A stretch of 64,000 nucleotides of DNA from Spirodela intermedia (GCA_902729315.2 LR746273.1:1865001-1929000), one strand, 5' to 3'. Shown: positions 23,151-35,480, counted from the stretch's first letter. Notes: a model not told the origin generated them from the letters alone. Program-made: numbers and translations.

Positions 23151-26100
23151 TCACCGTCGGATCTGAATGTGATTTAGCCTACTGAACCAAATAGAGTGCA
23201 GAATCATGTGAAAGAGATCATATTTGATGGGCTTTGCATGCCAAAGGAAGTGCTTCTGCAACTTTTTGACATTTGTCTGCAACGAAATATACCGAGAGAG
23301 AGAGATTTCTTGAAGTATATTCTTCAGAATGGGGATGTCCTTCTCTGCAACAACGACTGAAAATGAGCTCCAGTCCAGCACCTCATCAAATGGCGGCACA
23401 AAATTATCGGCTATAATGACCGGAACGCATTCATAGTAAATCGCCTCAACGATCCTCGGACTGTTTACTTCGTAACCCATGGGGCAGATGCAGAACCTGC
23501 TGGTTTTCATATGCTGTACGTACGACATGACTTTAGATACTCTACTTGGGAGAGGCCCATAGATTTTCATATCTTCATCCTTCCCACGCCAGTACTTGAG
23601 AAGTATAGGCCTGACACGACCGTGCATTTGTCCTGCATAGAAGGCAAGAATGGAGCGTTGGGAGATTGGTTTTCCTCCAAGATCTTGAAGAGGCCTCCTC
23701 ACTCTTCTGACGATTGTTTCTGGAAGGGAGACGTCTTTTCCACGAATGAAAATTCCACGAGATTCATCGGCATTGCACAAAGCTCTAATGGCATTTCTTC
23801 GCAGTTCATCATGATCTCTCGTTATTTGTGGCCCCTGAGAAGACCATCCAATTGCAAGAGCAATCAGTGAAGTATCATGGAAAGCTATTTTGAATGCAAT
23901 AGAGAAACTCATAGTACTACTTTCAATCTGCTCACAGAGAAAACAGTCTCAGACTATGAGTCTTAGAATTATATATCAAGGATTTGCGCTAAATAAACCA
24001 TCAGACGATGAAGTATAGCAGGAGAGAATCCAAAAGATGTACTAGTTTCCTACCATTAAAATTACACGAACACAACTAACGAAATGATAAAACAAAACTA
24101 CAAAATATTGGACTATAAAAAGTAATTAACAGAGATATAAAAGACTATCTTCAAAAACCGGGAGTAACATTCTAGAATTGGAAGTTTTTGGCTATATCAT
24201 CAGAAAAAAATCACTGATTTAGAAAATAAACAGTTTACAAACCAGAATAAGAGCTACCCACCCAATCATGGCATGACACCACAAAGTGATCCGAACCACG
24301 TGTACGGTTCCAGAAAGGATACTTAGCAGCAATCATGTTCACGTAATCCCGTATGAAGAGAGACAGTGGGCGAATAGTATGCGAGCCGGGCACATAAAGA
24401 GCTTCTTCCAGTTGACGTGAGCTATAAGGTAGGTAGAACAAATGTGCTCTGTTTGGATTTCTGACAACAAAATGTTTATTCTGTTCCAGAAGTTTCATGA
24501 ACCATCCCTCAGAGGCATATATGCCTCTGCGAGCAGGTCTGTGAAAAATCGGCTTTTCTCCCTCCTGGTAAATGTACACCTTCAAAATTTTCTCCATCAG
24601 TTCATAGCTCCTGAAATGGAACCATTTATTGAATCGTTATTCCTTGAGAAGAAACTAGGATGGAACATACATGAAAGTCTACTTCATGAAGAAGAGTTTT
24701 CATTTTAATTAAACTAGTGCCAGTGAAATTCTGATTTTCTTAGGGGTAAATATGTAAATATGTAGATCTTTTAACATGCAGAAGAATTCTTGCTGAAAAG
24801 ATTCCACACAAACTTGAAATAGGAGTTTGCTGAATTCAGTGCAGTCAGCGTTGCCAAAATGTGAAACATTCCAGCAAACACAGAAAATTACCTGGAAGAG
24901 GAATAAAATTCACTCTCAGAAGAAACCAAACGAAATATCATCACAACTACAGGACTACAGAAAATTTAGTATAGTCATGAACATAAAAAATAACGAAGAA
25001 GTAATCGAAAACTACAGATTCCCCTATTGAAGATCATCAAGAAAATTTCGTGGACAGTTCAATTGCTTCAGTAAATAACTGAGTTGCTCAGAGATGCTAC
25101 AAGCGAGCCAGAGACTAAGAATTTTTATTGTTGTCGGTAAAAAAGCTGACGATGAAATAAATTACCTAGACAGGGGAAGTTCAATGTTATGATACGCAGA
25201 TTCCGCATGTAATTCATCATGTCAAGGATGGGATTAGTTAGAGACTGTGATCATGTTTTCTCCTTATTAGACACTTTTCGTAGCACCATGAAAACGATTA
25301 GGCCGTACTGTATTCAAATTTGAATTTCCCCATCTTCATCCCATGTCTGAGAAAATTTAAGGTTGATCCATGGCAGCTGTCCAACTGACTAGGCCATGTC
25401 TAGGCCCCCGCTATCCCAGTCACTGCTTGGTTCATATCTAGCAGAGCCAGCCTATCTTGGCACTCCATGATGGATGATTGATAGATAGGTGACACAGAAC
25501 CGCCGTGTAGATGCTTGAATTCTCAAGAGTCAACTGCTTCCGTTGCACCCATTTAAGTCCGTAATCTTCACGATCATGAAAAGATTTAAGCGACGAAATT
25601 ACTAATAGTTTCACAATAAGCTTTTGGTGCATCATTTTAATGGGGCCATGAAAGTGAGGAAGGTTGTGAGTTTTTAGGGTTGTTAACAAGCGAAAGTGGG
25701 CATCAGTAAATCCAGTCTTAGGATACAACAAAGGTCAGTACGTAACTAGTGAATCAAACGGGAGTTTTAATATTTCTCCTAGATGAGTATGTGCCAATAT
25801 ATATAAATATATATAAAAAATAAGGTCTATCTGATTTCTGAATATTTTTGGACAGAAAAAGTATCAAAATAGCAAAATAACTGCAACATTATCTCAACTA
25901 AGTGTGCCCATTAGTGTCGAGACAGCAGGATCAGACAGGATATCAGGAGGAAAAACTTCTACAACGTCCACAAGTTGAGGCAAATTGTCTTCGCACCTTC
26001 TAAAAATTGACACATTCCGGAATAAGGCCGGATGCAAATCAGGATCATCGTAGATGATGGGAGCTCGTTCTATCTCCGACTTAGCATAAACCAGTGCGTC

Positions 26101-26683
26101 ATCTGTTGGCAACCATCGCAACGGCCTCTGTACATTCCCAAGGTCTCCAGCCAATGAGTACGCACAATTTACCCAAAGCATGGTAAAAAAAACAAAGAAA
26201 CATAAAATAAAAACTAGGTGCAAGAGAAACCTCTACCTTTGATCCGGAAGAATGAGCGCTTCTTGCATTCGAAGTTTCGTTTTCAGTACTATGCTTGGAA
26301 ACCGAAATTCCTACCGGAATTGAACTGTGTGAGAAAGAACCGTCGGGATAAGAGGAGCTAAGAGAAGAGGCCTCAGGTAGAGCTGGCGACTGCCACGGCC
26401 CCGCCACCAAGGAAGAAGGAAGAGGAGAGGGCGACTGCAAGGCGGCCGCCACCTTACCCTCCGTCGCATAGGAAAGGGAGATAGATGGAAAGAAGAACGA
26501 ATCAGAAGAATAAGGCGGGAGGCCATAGGTGAGAAACACGTGGAATGCCGTAGAAACCAGAGCTGTAGCAAGGATCAGCTTCGTCCAATCCACCGACGCA
26601 AAGAAGGTCGTCCACCAACACCAGCGCCGCACGATCTCCACCTTCAGACGGAATGTCACCCGCGGGAAGAACGCCGCCGCCAT
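23151..26683 (-). CDS. GT47 exostosin-family glycosyltransferase
   Basis: Golgi type II membrane glycosyltransferase of the plant exostosin (GT47) family, related to the At5g03795/At3g07620 group that acts in cell-wall polysaccharide synthesis; acceptor unknown. Four exons: 26683-26237, 26127-25997, 24610-24262, 23834-23151, all in phase, 536 residues. A signal anchor spans residues about 34-54 (KLILATALVSTAFHVFLTYG). A serine/proline-rich stem follows to about residue 150. The exostosin domain includes FRNVSIFRRSYELMEKILKV, YIYQEGEKPIFH, SEGWFMKLL, ANRAHLFYLP-like sequence, VVSCHDWGP, ALCNADESRGIFIRGKDVSL, FYAGQMHGRVRP, CPMGYEVNSPRIVEAIYYEC and VPVIIADNFVPPFDEVLDW. These are the expected nucleotide-sugar-binding landmarks and they are intact. 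The long intron between exons 2 and 3 is 1.4 kb. Confidence 0.93.
24611..25996 (-). other. GT47 intron 2
   Basis: A 1,386-nt AT-rich intron. Short frames at 25438-25731 and 24827-25030 have no protein character that I recognise. Confidence 0.6.
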
Positions 26684-28254
26684 GGCCGTCCCCCACGAAG
26701 TAATCCGTCGGAGGGAAGATCGATGCCGACACAATCCTCCAGGAAGCAGATGGAAGATCAAATTCCAGGGAGAGAACACCCCACAAACCATTAAAAATTC
26801 CTTGCAGCGGACGCAAGAATCCGCAGGAAGTGGGTGGGGACGGGGAGAGTAGCCAGGACCAGGCTGGAGACAGCAACAGCAACGAGGAGGTCTCTGGCGG
26901 GCGAATTGAACTTCATAAATAACTTTGATTTTTGGCTAAATTACGCTTGTGCCTGCAATAATTTATCAGCTTGTCCGGTAATAAAATGAATCATTATAGG
27001 TAATAAAATTGAATGGCTAGAGGGTATCTGAGTAACCGTTTTTCCGACCCGAGAAGACTAATTAACAGTCCCATTATCCACATATCACAAGTCAAAGTAT
27101 AGAATAAATTTATATAATATGCAAAACATATTATTATTTTTATTTAATAAGAATAATAATAAATAAAATATTTTGACGACTTAGTTTTTAGCTTACCACA
27201 AGCAAAGGATTTATATATTTAATTTACTAAAAATGAAAAGCCTAGGATCACATCTTCTCTATCACCCTCCCTTCCCCCTTTCATTATAAGAAGAGACAAA
27301 CCATTAATAGACTATTAATGACTTCGGAAGCTTACTGATTTAGTCCATGCACCATCCAACTTTAGTGAACTAGAAGTTCAGGAAACATGAATAATAGATT
27401 ACAAGCATGAGATGAATTAGTACTTGATCTACCCCATAGTACAATGTGTCATACATTCATTATATAATATATTGCAAGCATGGTAAGCCATGGATAAGTT
27501 TTCTATTTAAGTGTGCTTTCAATTTATTTTAAGGTGCCATTAAAATTGAATTTTCTTATAAAGGTTACCCTAAAAACTTGTCCTATTCAAAGCCCCATGT
27601 TGTAGCCTCAAGGGCGTTATTTTTTTTTTTTTAAATATCTTTCTTTTAAGATTATGTCTCTCTTTTCTAAATTCAATGGATTAAAAAGGTGTTCCTAGGA
27701 AGTCCTTGTCAATTCAAGAATCAAAAATTTCAAGTTTTTTGGATTTGAGAGGTGGGTTCTTCATCAAAATTTTGTTTCTGGGGGATTCAAGGATAAAATT
27801 TCATTTCTACAAAACTTCATATGTGTCGATTAACTAAAAGTGGGAAAATTAATTTATGATCCATTTTATTACAGGCCATATCATGTATTTGAACTATTCC
27901 ATGGCTATTATTTATTTTTCACACTTCCTAAGATTCCAGTCACTAATTTGGTGAGAGGTGGAGTCGGGGTAGAGAAAGAGTGAGAGAGATAGATAGTTAG
28001 AGAGAGAGAGGGAGAGAGAACTGCAACTACAAGGTAAATTAGTCTTTGTGGATATAAACATTGTTATATATAATTAATTTGAATAATAAACTAAAAACCA
28101 AATTTGTGACAGTTTGTGGTGACTCAGTTGAGTTATATACAAATATTTCATTCACAACATTCCATTTTTGCATTTAAAGCTAGTTTTGATTCATGCAAAT
28201 AACATCACGATTTTTTTTTGACTCTTTACTCGCATTAGAAACTATCTTCCTCGT
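26684..28254. other. GT47 5' flank and AT-rich intergenic DNA
   Basis: The first 200 bp are the probable GT47 5' UTR and promoter. From about 26.95 kb the sequence is AT-rich. From about 27.5 kb to the right it aligns by eye with 39.5-40.1 kb, including GTGGGTTCTTCATCAAAATT and a block near ATATTTCATTCA, so it is the left flank of the duplicated UPF/TMP unit. A GA-rich tract lies at 27.97-28.02 kb. Confidence 0.55.
27330..27440 (-). repeat. Dispersed repeat, inverted copy
   Basis: The reverse complement resembles 35593-35690 and 39774-39860 (shared pattern GATCAAGTAC...ATCTC...TAGTCCAT...CTTCTAGTTCACTA...GTTGGATGG). Three copies in 12.5 kb, this one reversed. Class unknown; it may be an LTR or MITE fragment. 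Confidence 0.55.
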
Positions 28255-28258
28255 AACA

Positions 28259-29225
28259 TTAATGAAATGCTCCCAAGGTCAAGAGAGAAAGTTCTGTGGA
28301 TACATGCCATGACGATGCCGATGCTGATGGAGACCAAGATGAAAGCATGAACGATGAGCATAGCATGTCCTCAAGGAAGCCCATCTGATGGCCCTCCTTG
28401 TACTTCCCGTGGTCTGAGAGGAGGCTCGTCCACAATCTTGACAATCTTCCGGACCGATTCCATTATCTTGGGCTTGGTCAGCTCGAAGATCCAGTTCAAT
28501 GCTCTTGCCAAAAAATCGACAAGGATGGTCTCTTCACCCTCGCAGGGGTCAATCTCCATCCCTCCGCTGCTGGACAAAGATAATAGTTTCTGGCGCACAG
28601 GAGAGTATGAGGTGTGGAGAACCAGCGTTATCTAGTATGGGTGTTCAGCACTGGGGGTCTGGTTAGATTTCTCAGAATTCAAGTCTCTCTCTCTCTCTGT
28701 CTCTCTATCTCTCCATCTCTCTATCTCTCTCTCGCTAGCAAGTGCATGGAGGGCTGGGAGAGGTTCGTATTCATAGATGAGGAGGTCCAGGGCTCTTCGT
28801 TTAGGCTTCTTTTGGAGTTTGGATCGGGATTTGAGAGCTTCAGGAGCATTATGGAAAAGGTCAAAGAAAAGTGAAAGAGACGTGATTTGGTCTGCGATTG
28901 GGCGATTTAACAAGGGAATGGCTCTTGGATCATTCTCCGGCTGAAAAAAATGCAGCATATGCTATGAGTGGTCTGAATTAATAGCTCTAAAAAATAAAAC
29001 ATTGGTTAGCCTGGCTGAGTGTGAACAACGATGGGAAGTAGAATAACCCGAGCAGAAAGTCGCCTTGCTATATAGCACTGATTCGTTCTTCATTACGGCA
29101 ACCCAGACAGCTTTGTCCGACGCCATTAAAACCACCGTCCATTGAAAGCACAGCTCGGAGGAAACTTGGAGACACTTGTCGATTACCAATTTGTGGCCAT
29201 AAACATTCTGGAGCAGGTTATCCAC
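28259..29225 (-). pseudogene. Degenerate copy of the UPF gene (exons 3-4 only)
   Basis: This is homologous to exons 3 and 4 of the intact UPF gene at 40149-41914. The exon 4 counterpart (about 28265-28570) keeps ARALNWIFELTKPKIMESV but a net length change after KIVDE shifts the frame, and the final TAA has become TCA. The exon 3 counterpart (about 29059-29137) keeps SDKAVWVAVMKNESV but has lost the AG acceptor. Exons 1 and 2 are missing: the sequence jumps from the intron 2 match (ending near 29222) to the shared TMP promoter match. By comparison with the intact copy, about 760 bp are deleted. It lies head-to-head with TMP1. Confidence 0.75.
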
Positions 29226-29548
29226 CAAGGACGTAAACTGGTGGTCATCATGGACTGGTGCGTCGTCTCTCAGAGCTGCTCCCCACTCCGTCGTCGCCTG
29301 TGATGAGGCCACGTCACAGTGAAGCGACGCAGAGTTATCAGGTCTGCGCTTTTGAACTGGCCCATGACAGCGAAGCAGCCTAGAATTTCGCCCGAGAATT
29401 GATGGGTCAGAAACATCCAGGAGAGTAGAGTTTAATCCCAACATAGCCGACAACGGGTGGGTGCTGGAATGAAGGTGCAGAGACTTCGTGCCAGCGCCCC
29501 CGAATTGGAACCGCCTCGCGTGGAAGGGGGAAGAGCAGGTGGACTCCG
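29226..29548 (+). promoter_or_regulatory. TMP1 upstream region
   Basis: Conserved with the regions upstream of TMP2 and TMP3: blocks around ACTGGTGCGTC, GCTGCTCCCCACTCCGT, GTGAAGCGAC and the GTGGA-TCCGATGAGGGTTT start context. It probably holds the shared promoter and 5' UTR. No individual binding site can be assigned. Confidence 0.5.
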
Positions 29549-31747
29549 ATGAGGGTTTGCGTCACCGCCGGCGGCGAACTGATTGCTGACCAGTACGCGA
29601 AGCCGCTGCCATGGATTGGACTGTACATCGCCACCGCCTCGCTGCTCTGCGCCGCGGCGATGGCCTTCGACGCCTACTGCGGCTTCCGCCGCCTGAAGCT
29701 CTGGTTCCCTTGTAGGCTCTTCTCCCTACACGCCACCACCTTGACGGTGCTCGCCGTGGCGACCAAGATGCCGCTGGACGTCAACACCTCCATGCCCCGC
29801 GCTATCGACCAGTTGACCAAGCTCAGCGGCATGGTTCTCCTGTGCACGGCGATGGGCAACCTCATGCCGTCGTTGGGCGCCATGAACGAGTCCGAGATCC
29901 TCCCCAACGTCGTGGCCCTGACCATTATGGTCGTCACAGCCCTCGCCAACATCTGGATCCAGATAGGCACCGGCGTGATCTACGCGTTCCTGCCGGAGCA
30001 CGCCGTCGTGATGGTCCTCATGATGGTCCTCCTCCTCATCTTTGTCTCCACCGCCCTGCCAGTGCCGATCACCAAGGACCTGCAGGAGAAGCTCTACGAC
30101 TGCAAGTACTGGCCGATCTCGTTCGATCCAGCGGGGAGCGACGCCCTGGCGAAGCTGCAGATGTCCGTGAAGAAGTACTGGCTGATAACTCACACCTGCA
30201 GGCAGTACGTACCGGGGTGGTCGGCGACCTGCACGGCCTCAGGGGCCTTCTGCCTCCTCGCCGCTGCGGTCTTCGTAGAGGCTCTGCTGAGAGGCCTCGT
30301 CTGGGAGTCACGCCTGCGGCTCTGCCGCGGGACTTCGGACTACGGCTGGTCGTCCAGCGTGGTCCTCTCAGCCCAGGCGGCGGGTATCCTGCTCGGCACC
30401 GTCGCGCCGGCCTGCCGATGGTTCAACGCAGTCAGATTCTGGAGCACAGACGGCAGGGGATGGAGCTGGAAGGCCGAGTTCCGAGTGGAGGACTACTGGG
30501 TCCAGCGGCTGAAGGACTGGAAGGCGGCCCCGCTGCAGTTCCAGACCGGCGGAGGGAAGGGGGGGCGCCGTTGGAGGAGGATCGCCCATCGGCTGAAGGA
30601 TGCCGTAATGAGTTCGCTGATATGGGTCCAGAAGGGGGTCGTCACGGGGAGCAAGTTGTTGAGGCTCGTCTCTGTGCTGCCGCTGAGCTTGGTAGACAGA
30701 GGCGGGCTGTTGATGAACAGTAGCAGCCTGCAGCAGGAGAATGTGGAGCTGAAGGAATATGTGTTGTACTTCGAAGGGGAGGAGGATCTGGTGCGGCTGA
30801 TCACACGGTCGGCGAGGAAGGACGCGGAGAACTGGATCGAGAAGGGCAGGCGGAGGGCACCTGCAACCATGCTAGAACTCATAAAGAAGCATTCCAGCTT
30901 TAAAGATGGGTTCAAGGAAGTAGGTAGAATCGACAATAAGAGAATCCGCTCCCAGGTTCCAGTGGAACCCCCAAGCTGCTGGGCGCTGCCGCTGGTGACT
31001 CTTGCCGGCCTTGCCGTGGCGCTGCCGGGCATCGATCAGGAGTCGGTCGAGTCGCTGCTCTGTGGGGTGGGCGAGGGTCTCCGGTATGTCAGGCTCATCG
31101 AAAAGAATTTGGATCAGATGGGCCTGGTGAATATGAGGAAGGCAGCGGATCTCATCTGGCATGACGTTGAGTTCTACGACCGATGGCTCGGTCAGGATCT
31201 TCACAGTGTGGTCCCTGGTGAAGAGAGAAACGGAAGGAAGGTGATTGAGAAATTGCAAGAGATAGCGGAGGAACGCTTACAGGACTTCCTGGCAGAGAAT
31301 CACCATGACCCTGAGACCAATGATAAAGGGGATCCCCTTGAATGGCCTGAGAAGGTGCTGGCAGCCCATTGTATGGACAGGGTATGCAGAACCATCCTCT
31401 TAGACTACGACTGCAAGCATCAAGCAGATGATCAGAGACTGTTTTCCAGGCTGCAAAGGGTGATAGCTGATATACTGGGAGCTTGTCTCACCAACCTATC
31501 AGTTGCTGTTTTCATGGAGTGCTTCTGCAACAAGGGGGAGGTGAGAGAAAAGAGTGTCAAGGAGGCGGCGCATATTCTTGGAGAAGCTGAGGAGGTTCTT
31601 ACTCTTCTGGGAAGGCCCGAAGTTGCCCGTCTTTTCCCTGAGGAAAGACGATATATACATGACTGGCGGAAAGAGGGTGAATCTGGGTGCTCAAACCTCC
31701 CTTCAACTCTCAACATGGCCTATTTTACCTCTCCTTCATATGTGTAA
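29549..31747 (+). CDS. TMP1: uncharacterised plant multi-pass membrane protein
   Basis: Single exon, 732 residues. I recognise the family as a plant-specific protein of unknown function that starts near KPLPWIGLYIA. About seven hydrophobic segments lie in the first 290 residues (roughly 21-43, 57-75, 91-107, 118-148, 151-172, 226-248, 268-288). They include short conserved stretches such as RRLKLWFPCRLFSL, DQLTKLSG and IQIGTGVIYAFLPEHAVV. The C-terminal 440 residues are soluble, with conserved WSWKAEFRVEDYWVQRLKDW, GEGLRYVRLIE and EWPEKVLAAHCMDRVCRTIL. No known catalytic motif is visible. It is the most diverged of the three copies (different C-terminus, SYV end), but residues about 260-390 are almost identical in DNA to TMP2/3. 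It is preceded head-to-head by the broken UPF copy. Role unknown; transport, receptor or scaffold are all open. Confidence 0.85.
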   Translation: MRVCVTAGGELIADQYAKPLPWIGLYIATASLLCAAAMAFDAYCGFRRLKLWFPCRLFSLHATTLTVLAVATKMPLDVNTSMPRAIDQLTKLSGMVLLCTAMGNLMPSLGAMNESEILPNVVALTIMVVTALANIWIQIGTGVIYAFLPEHAVVMVLMMVLLLIFVSTALPVPITKDLQEKLYDCKYWPISFDPAGSDALAKLQMSVKKYWLITHTCRQYVPGWSATCTASGAFCLLAAAVFVEALLRGLVWESRLRLCRGTSDYGWSSSVVLSAQAAGILLGTVAPACRWFNAVRFWSTDGRGWSWKAEFRVEDYWVQRLKDWKAAPLQFQTGGGKGGRRWRRIAHRLKDAVMSSLIWVQKGVVTGSKLLRLVSVLPLSLVDRGGLLMNSSSLQQENVELKEYVLYFEGEEDLVRLITRSARKDAENWIEKGRRRAPATMLELIKKHSSFKDGFKEVGRIDNKRIRSQVPVEPPSCWALPLVTLAGLAVALPGIDQESVESLLCGVGEGLRYVRLIEKNLDQMGLVNMRKAADLIWHDVEFYDRWLGQDLHSVVPGEERNGRKVIEKLQEIAEERLQDFLAENHHDPETNDKGDPLEWPEKVLAAHCMDRVCRTILLDYDCKHQADDQRLFSRLQRVIADILGACLTNLSVAVFMECFCNKGEVREKSVKEAAHILGEAEEVLTLLGRPEVARLFPEERRYIHDWRKEGESGCSNLPSTLNMAYFTSPSYV

Positions 31748-32299
31748 ATCTCTAAATTCAGCGCGAAAAATCATATGCACATGAAGGATAGTTCCATCTT
31801 TACTTGTATCTGTAATATTGAAACTGAAGAAATGTGGCTCCATATAAAAAATACAGGCAAAAATTGCCGGTTGTAAGGATGCTCACAACAAAGGCAGACT
31901 GATCCCATGAAGGTTGTCAGTTGTTAGAAGTGACTGGTTTTCAAGTCATTAGTGACATCAATAGATTGTCATGAGATATGAGTAATCAATACCCGAATTT
32001 CATTTCGTCTTGTTGTTTAAGCCACCATAATTGCTGGTTGTTGGAGGAGGCATTTTTGTTGCGAGTGAGCCATTAGCTCGCAAGAGAGCAGAGAGAACTA
32101 GAAAGTCAAAAATATAAATTATTATTAAATACAAAAGGGCATTTTTACCCATGTTGGGCCTAATAAAGTAGATTGGATTCAATTAATCAGATTTACTTAT
32201 GTCAAATTGGATTTCATATACCTTGAAGAGAGAAAGGGTAAAAGAATAATATTATAAAGGTTTTATATGCAATTAATTATATTAATTTGATAAGTATGC
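31748..32299. other. TMP1 3' flank
   Basis: Holds the probable 3' UTR. It contains a stretch (CTGTCAGTTGTT-like, GTGACTGGTTTTCAAGT, ATGAGATATGAGTAATCAATA) that is shared with the 3' flanks of TMP2 and TMP3, so the duplicated unit extends past the stop codon. AT-rich beyond 32.1 kb. Confidence 0.5.
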
Positions 32300-35200
32300 A
32301 ATCTCTCATTTTTTGGCATTCTTCTTCAACTTATAGATAAGTCTTTTGAAGGTTGGTCCACTTAATTATTTGGTGATAGTATTTGACAATTTCTTAGACA
32401 TATAATGTGTAATGATGTCATTGTTAAGTTTCTCTTAGATAAAGTATCAATCAATTTCAATATGTTTTTTTTTATTATGTTGCACCAGATTATGTGTAAT
32501 AATTATTGTAGATTTTTTTTCATAATGTAGTTTATTTATATTTTATCATTTTATTTTGAGGTTTTCATGAATACTTTTTATCCACGTGATATTATGTCTT
32601 ATGTCTTAGTTTGAAATTTCAATTATGTACTAGATCTAATCACCACTTATTTTTTGTTGTTTGTTGTTCTTTTATGTGATGGGGTTGCTCCTATAGAGAG
32701 TGTAATAGCCTAAAGTTGACCATTGGTTGATGATAAAATCTTTGTAAATAATATTAGTATAACTTTCAACATTCATATTATTATTTTTATTAAATTAAAC
32801 TTTCTACCAAGAGTATCTTTAAAATATTGAAATTATGACAACTACTAGGTGGTAAGCTTCCCTTGAGTTGTATATAAATAAATTAAGAACTCCTCTTGAT
32901 ATGCATAATCTAGATGGTGTGAGAAAAGTAAATCCATTTTCTTACAAGACATTGATACATCAATTTATTCATAGGACTATTATTTTCAGCATTTTTGAGT
33001 TTATGATTCAAATATATAGGAGTACTGATGAGTTTACGATATAATTTTTTGGTACCCTTTAAAAGGTCAATAACGTACTATTGTTGAGAAATATGTATTC
33101 CTTCTTTTTATTGTGTCACTTCAATGCCAAAAAAATATTTAGACTTATCTAATATTTTGAATAAAATATTTATTTAACTAAATACTTATTTATATGTTTA
33201 TTTTCCCTATCATCATTTCTTGTCACTATTAAGTCATGTACATAGACTAGAAGGGTTGTAGTTTTCCTTGAAAGTAAATGCTTGACAAATAAAGTGTAAT
33301 ATCCATTATTAGGGATATAGCCTATTTCTTGTATTACCTTTTTAAATCACTAGTATTATTGTCTTAATCATTATTTGAGCCTAAACAATATTCTTCCTAG
33401 CTTACACACTACATAACCTTTGGAACCTATTACATCAATACATCTATATAGATTTTCTTGTCAATTGTTATAAATAGAAGTGATTTTTTTACATTGAATT
33501 GTTGTACACTTCAATCATACTTAGTTGCTAAGTAGACTAAGATTCAAATAGTATCTATTGTTTCAAATGGGACAAATGTCTCTAAATAGTATATCTCCTA
33601 GGTTTGGGTAACACTATAACTAATAATCTAGCTTTATATCTTTCTATCATTTCATTCACTTTATATTTAATAATAACACCTATTTACATCCAAAAATAAT
33701 TTTATCTTTTGGTAAATTAACTAGTTATGATATTTGATCTTCTTTCATGCATTTGTCTCTTCATTCATAGTCTAACTCCATTCATCATGAGATGATGTTT
33801 TAGAAACATTGGATGGGATTGTTATGGTATTAAGAGAAGTGAAAACTATTATGTATAAAGGTGATAAACATTTAAATGACATAAATTGAGAAATTAATAC
33901 CTCACATTCTTAAAATATTTTCTCTTTTTCTTAATAAGAGTTGCAGATAATTTTTTGTATTTATCTTATCTAGTATAAGGGACTTAATAAAGTTTTCTTA
34001 AATATTTGCAATGTCTTGGGAAGAATCATGAGGTTGAATTTCTTATGAGATCAAATTTGGTGACCAAGATTCTTCTGAAGGTGAAATTGCTAACAAGAAG
34101 TTCCTAACGACTTGTTCTCCATCACAATCTTTAAGCTTAATTTTTAAAAGAAAAAAATTACTATTATTGAAGAACAATTTATATTCAGTAATAATTTTTA
34201 AAAAATAAATTATATATTTCTTTGATAAGAGGTTATACCACTCATACCTCTTCTTAGTGTTTGAGTATTTAATAAAAACATATCTTAGCACATGTAGACA
34301 AACTTTCCTTTGGTTTGATATTGATTATGGATACCACATACCTACAGATCATTAGGATTCAATTATTCTTTAATTGAATGTATAGTTAATGGGATAACAT
34401 AACCTATAATGGGCTATTAAATCCTAATATCTAAGTTGAAAATTTGTGAGGTGAAAATTTAATAGGGTAGTTTCTCTCTAAAAAATTTGTTACATGATTT
34501 TGCAATAGATTAATGTTAAATTTTCATATGAGCACATTTTTCATTTCTATTACTCCATTTTTTCGTGGTGTTGATAAACAAGGAATAATGTGGAACATTC
34601 ATGAATAATTTATTCCTTTTGGAAAATTTCAGTTATAATATAATTAAAGCGATTTCATCATCATCTAATAAAAATTTCTTTATTGTTGTCTCAAATAAGT
34701 TTTTCAATAATGAATAAAATTATTGAAGTACTTTGGTGACTTCTAACTTGTGATTTTATAAATAAATAAATATAGTTTATTAGCAATCATCTATTAAGGT
34801 TGTGAATGATATTACTCTTAATATATTATGAGTAGATAAAGGCTCTTAAATGTGATTATGAATGAGTGAAAATAGATTAATACTATTTTAACTATTTTTA
34901 GGAAGTAAGTTACCTTTGTGATATAATAATTCACAAACATAAAAGCTATTCTTTTTTAACATTCAAGTAAAAAAACTTTGAAACATAATTTTCATATATT
35001 GAAAGGCATGTGAGTAAAATGAAAATAGTACAACAAAAAATCATTATGCATAATATAGTACGTAATTATATGTCCTAGTGAAGGTTGTGATTCTATGATG
35101 TAGACCTGACCTATTGTTTCAAAGGAGTAAAGCTCCTCACACTCTTTAGCATGTTTAATTCTCTGATTCACTATCTTATTATAATCATCACAAATAATAT

Positions 35201-35480
35201 TATCAATAGTTACCTTACAATGTATGTCATCATTTAATTTCTTAATACAAATAAGACTAGTGAAAATTTTAGAGACATGCAATATATTTTTGATAATGTC
35301 AAGAGAATTGGTTTTTACATTTCCTATATCAATTACTAACTAGAGAATTATTATACTAAGAAATAATTTAAAATACTAATCATATGAGCAACACCTCTAA
35401 TATTCAAAATCTACCATTAGGAGAAAGACTTACATTTATTGTGTAATCCAAAGAATTGAGAAGAGTCATTGAATTAGCTT
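32300..35480 (-). mobile_element. Decayed Ty1/copia-type retrotransposon, antisense
   Basis: A very AT-rich block with no open frame over about 95 codons. Read on the minus strand, the text follows the order expected of a copia polyprotein. RNase H-like sequence lies near 32.4-32.75 kb (nearest TMP1), reverse-transcriptase-like sequence at about 32.85-33.9 kb, integrase-like sequence at about 34.5-34.9 kb and gag/protease-side sequence towards 35.4 kb. The match is by similarity to remembered copia DNA and is heavily mutated; no functional protein remains. It occupies the place where a UPF copy would be expected upstream of TMP2. Confidence 0.5.

Noticed and set aside
29842-30723. Plus-strand frame of 293 codons inside TMP1 and its counterparts in TMP2/TMP3
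   Set aside because: Out-of-frame shadow of TMP caused by high GC at third positions; arginine/proline-rich nonsense.
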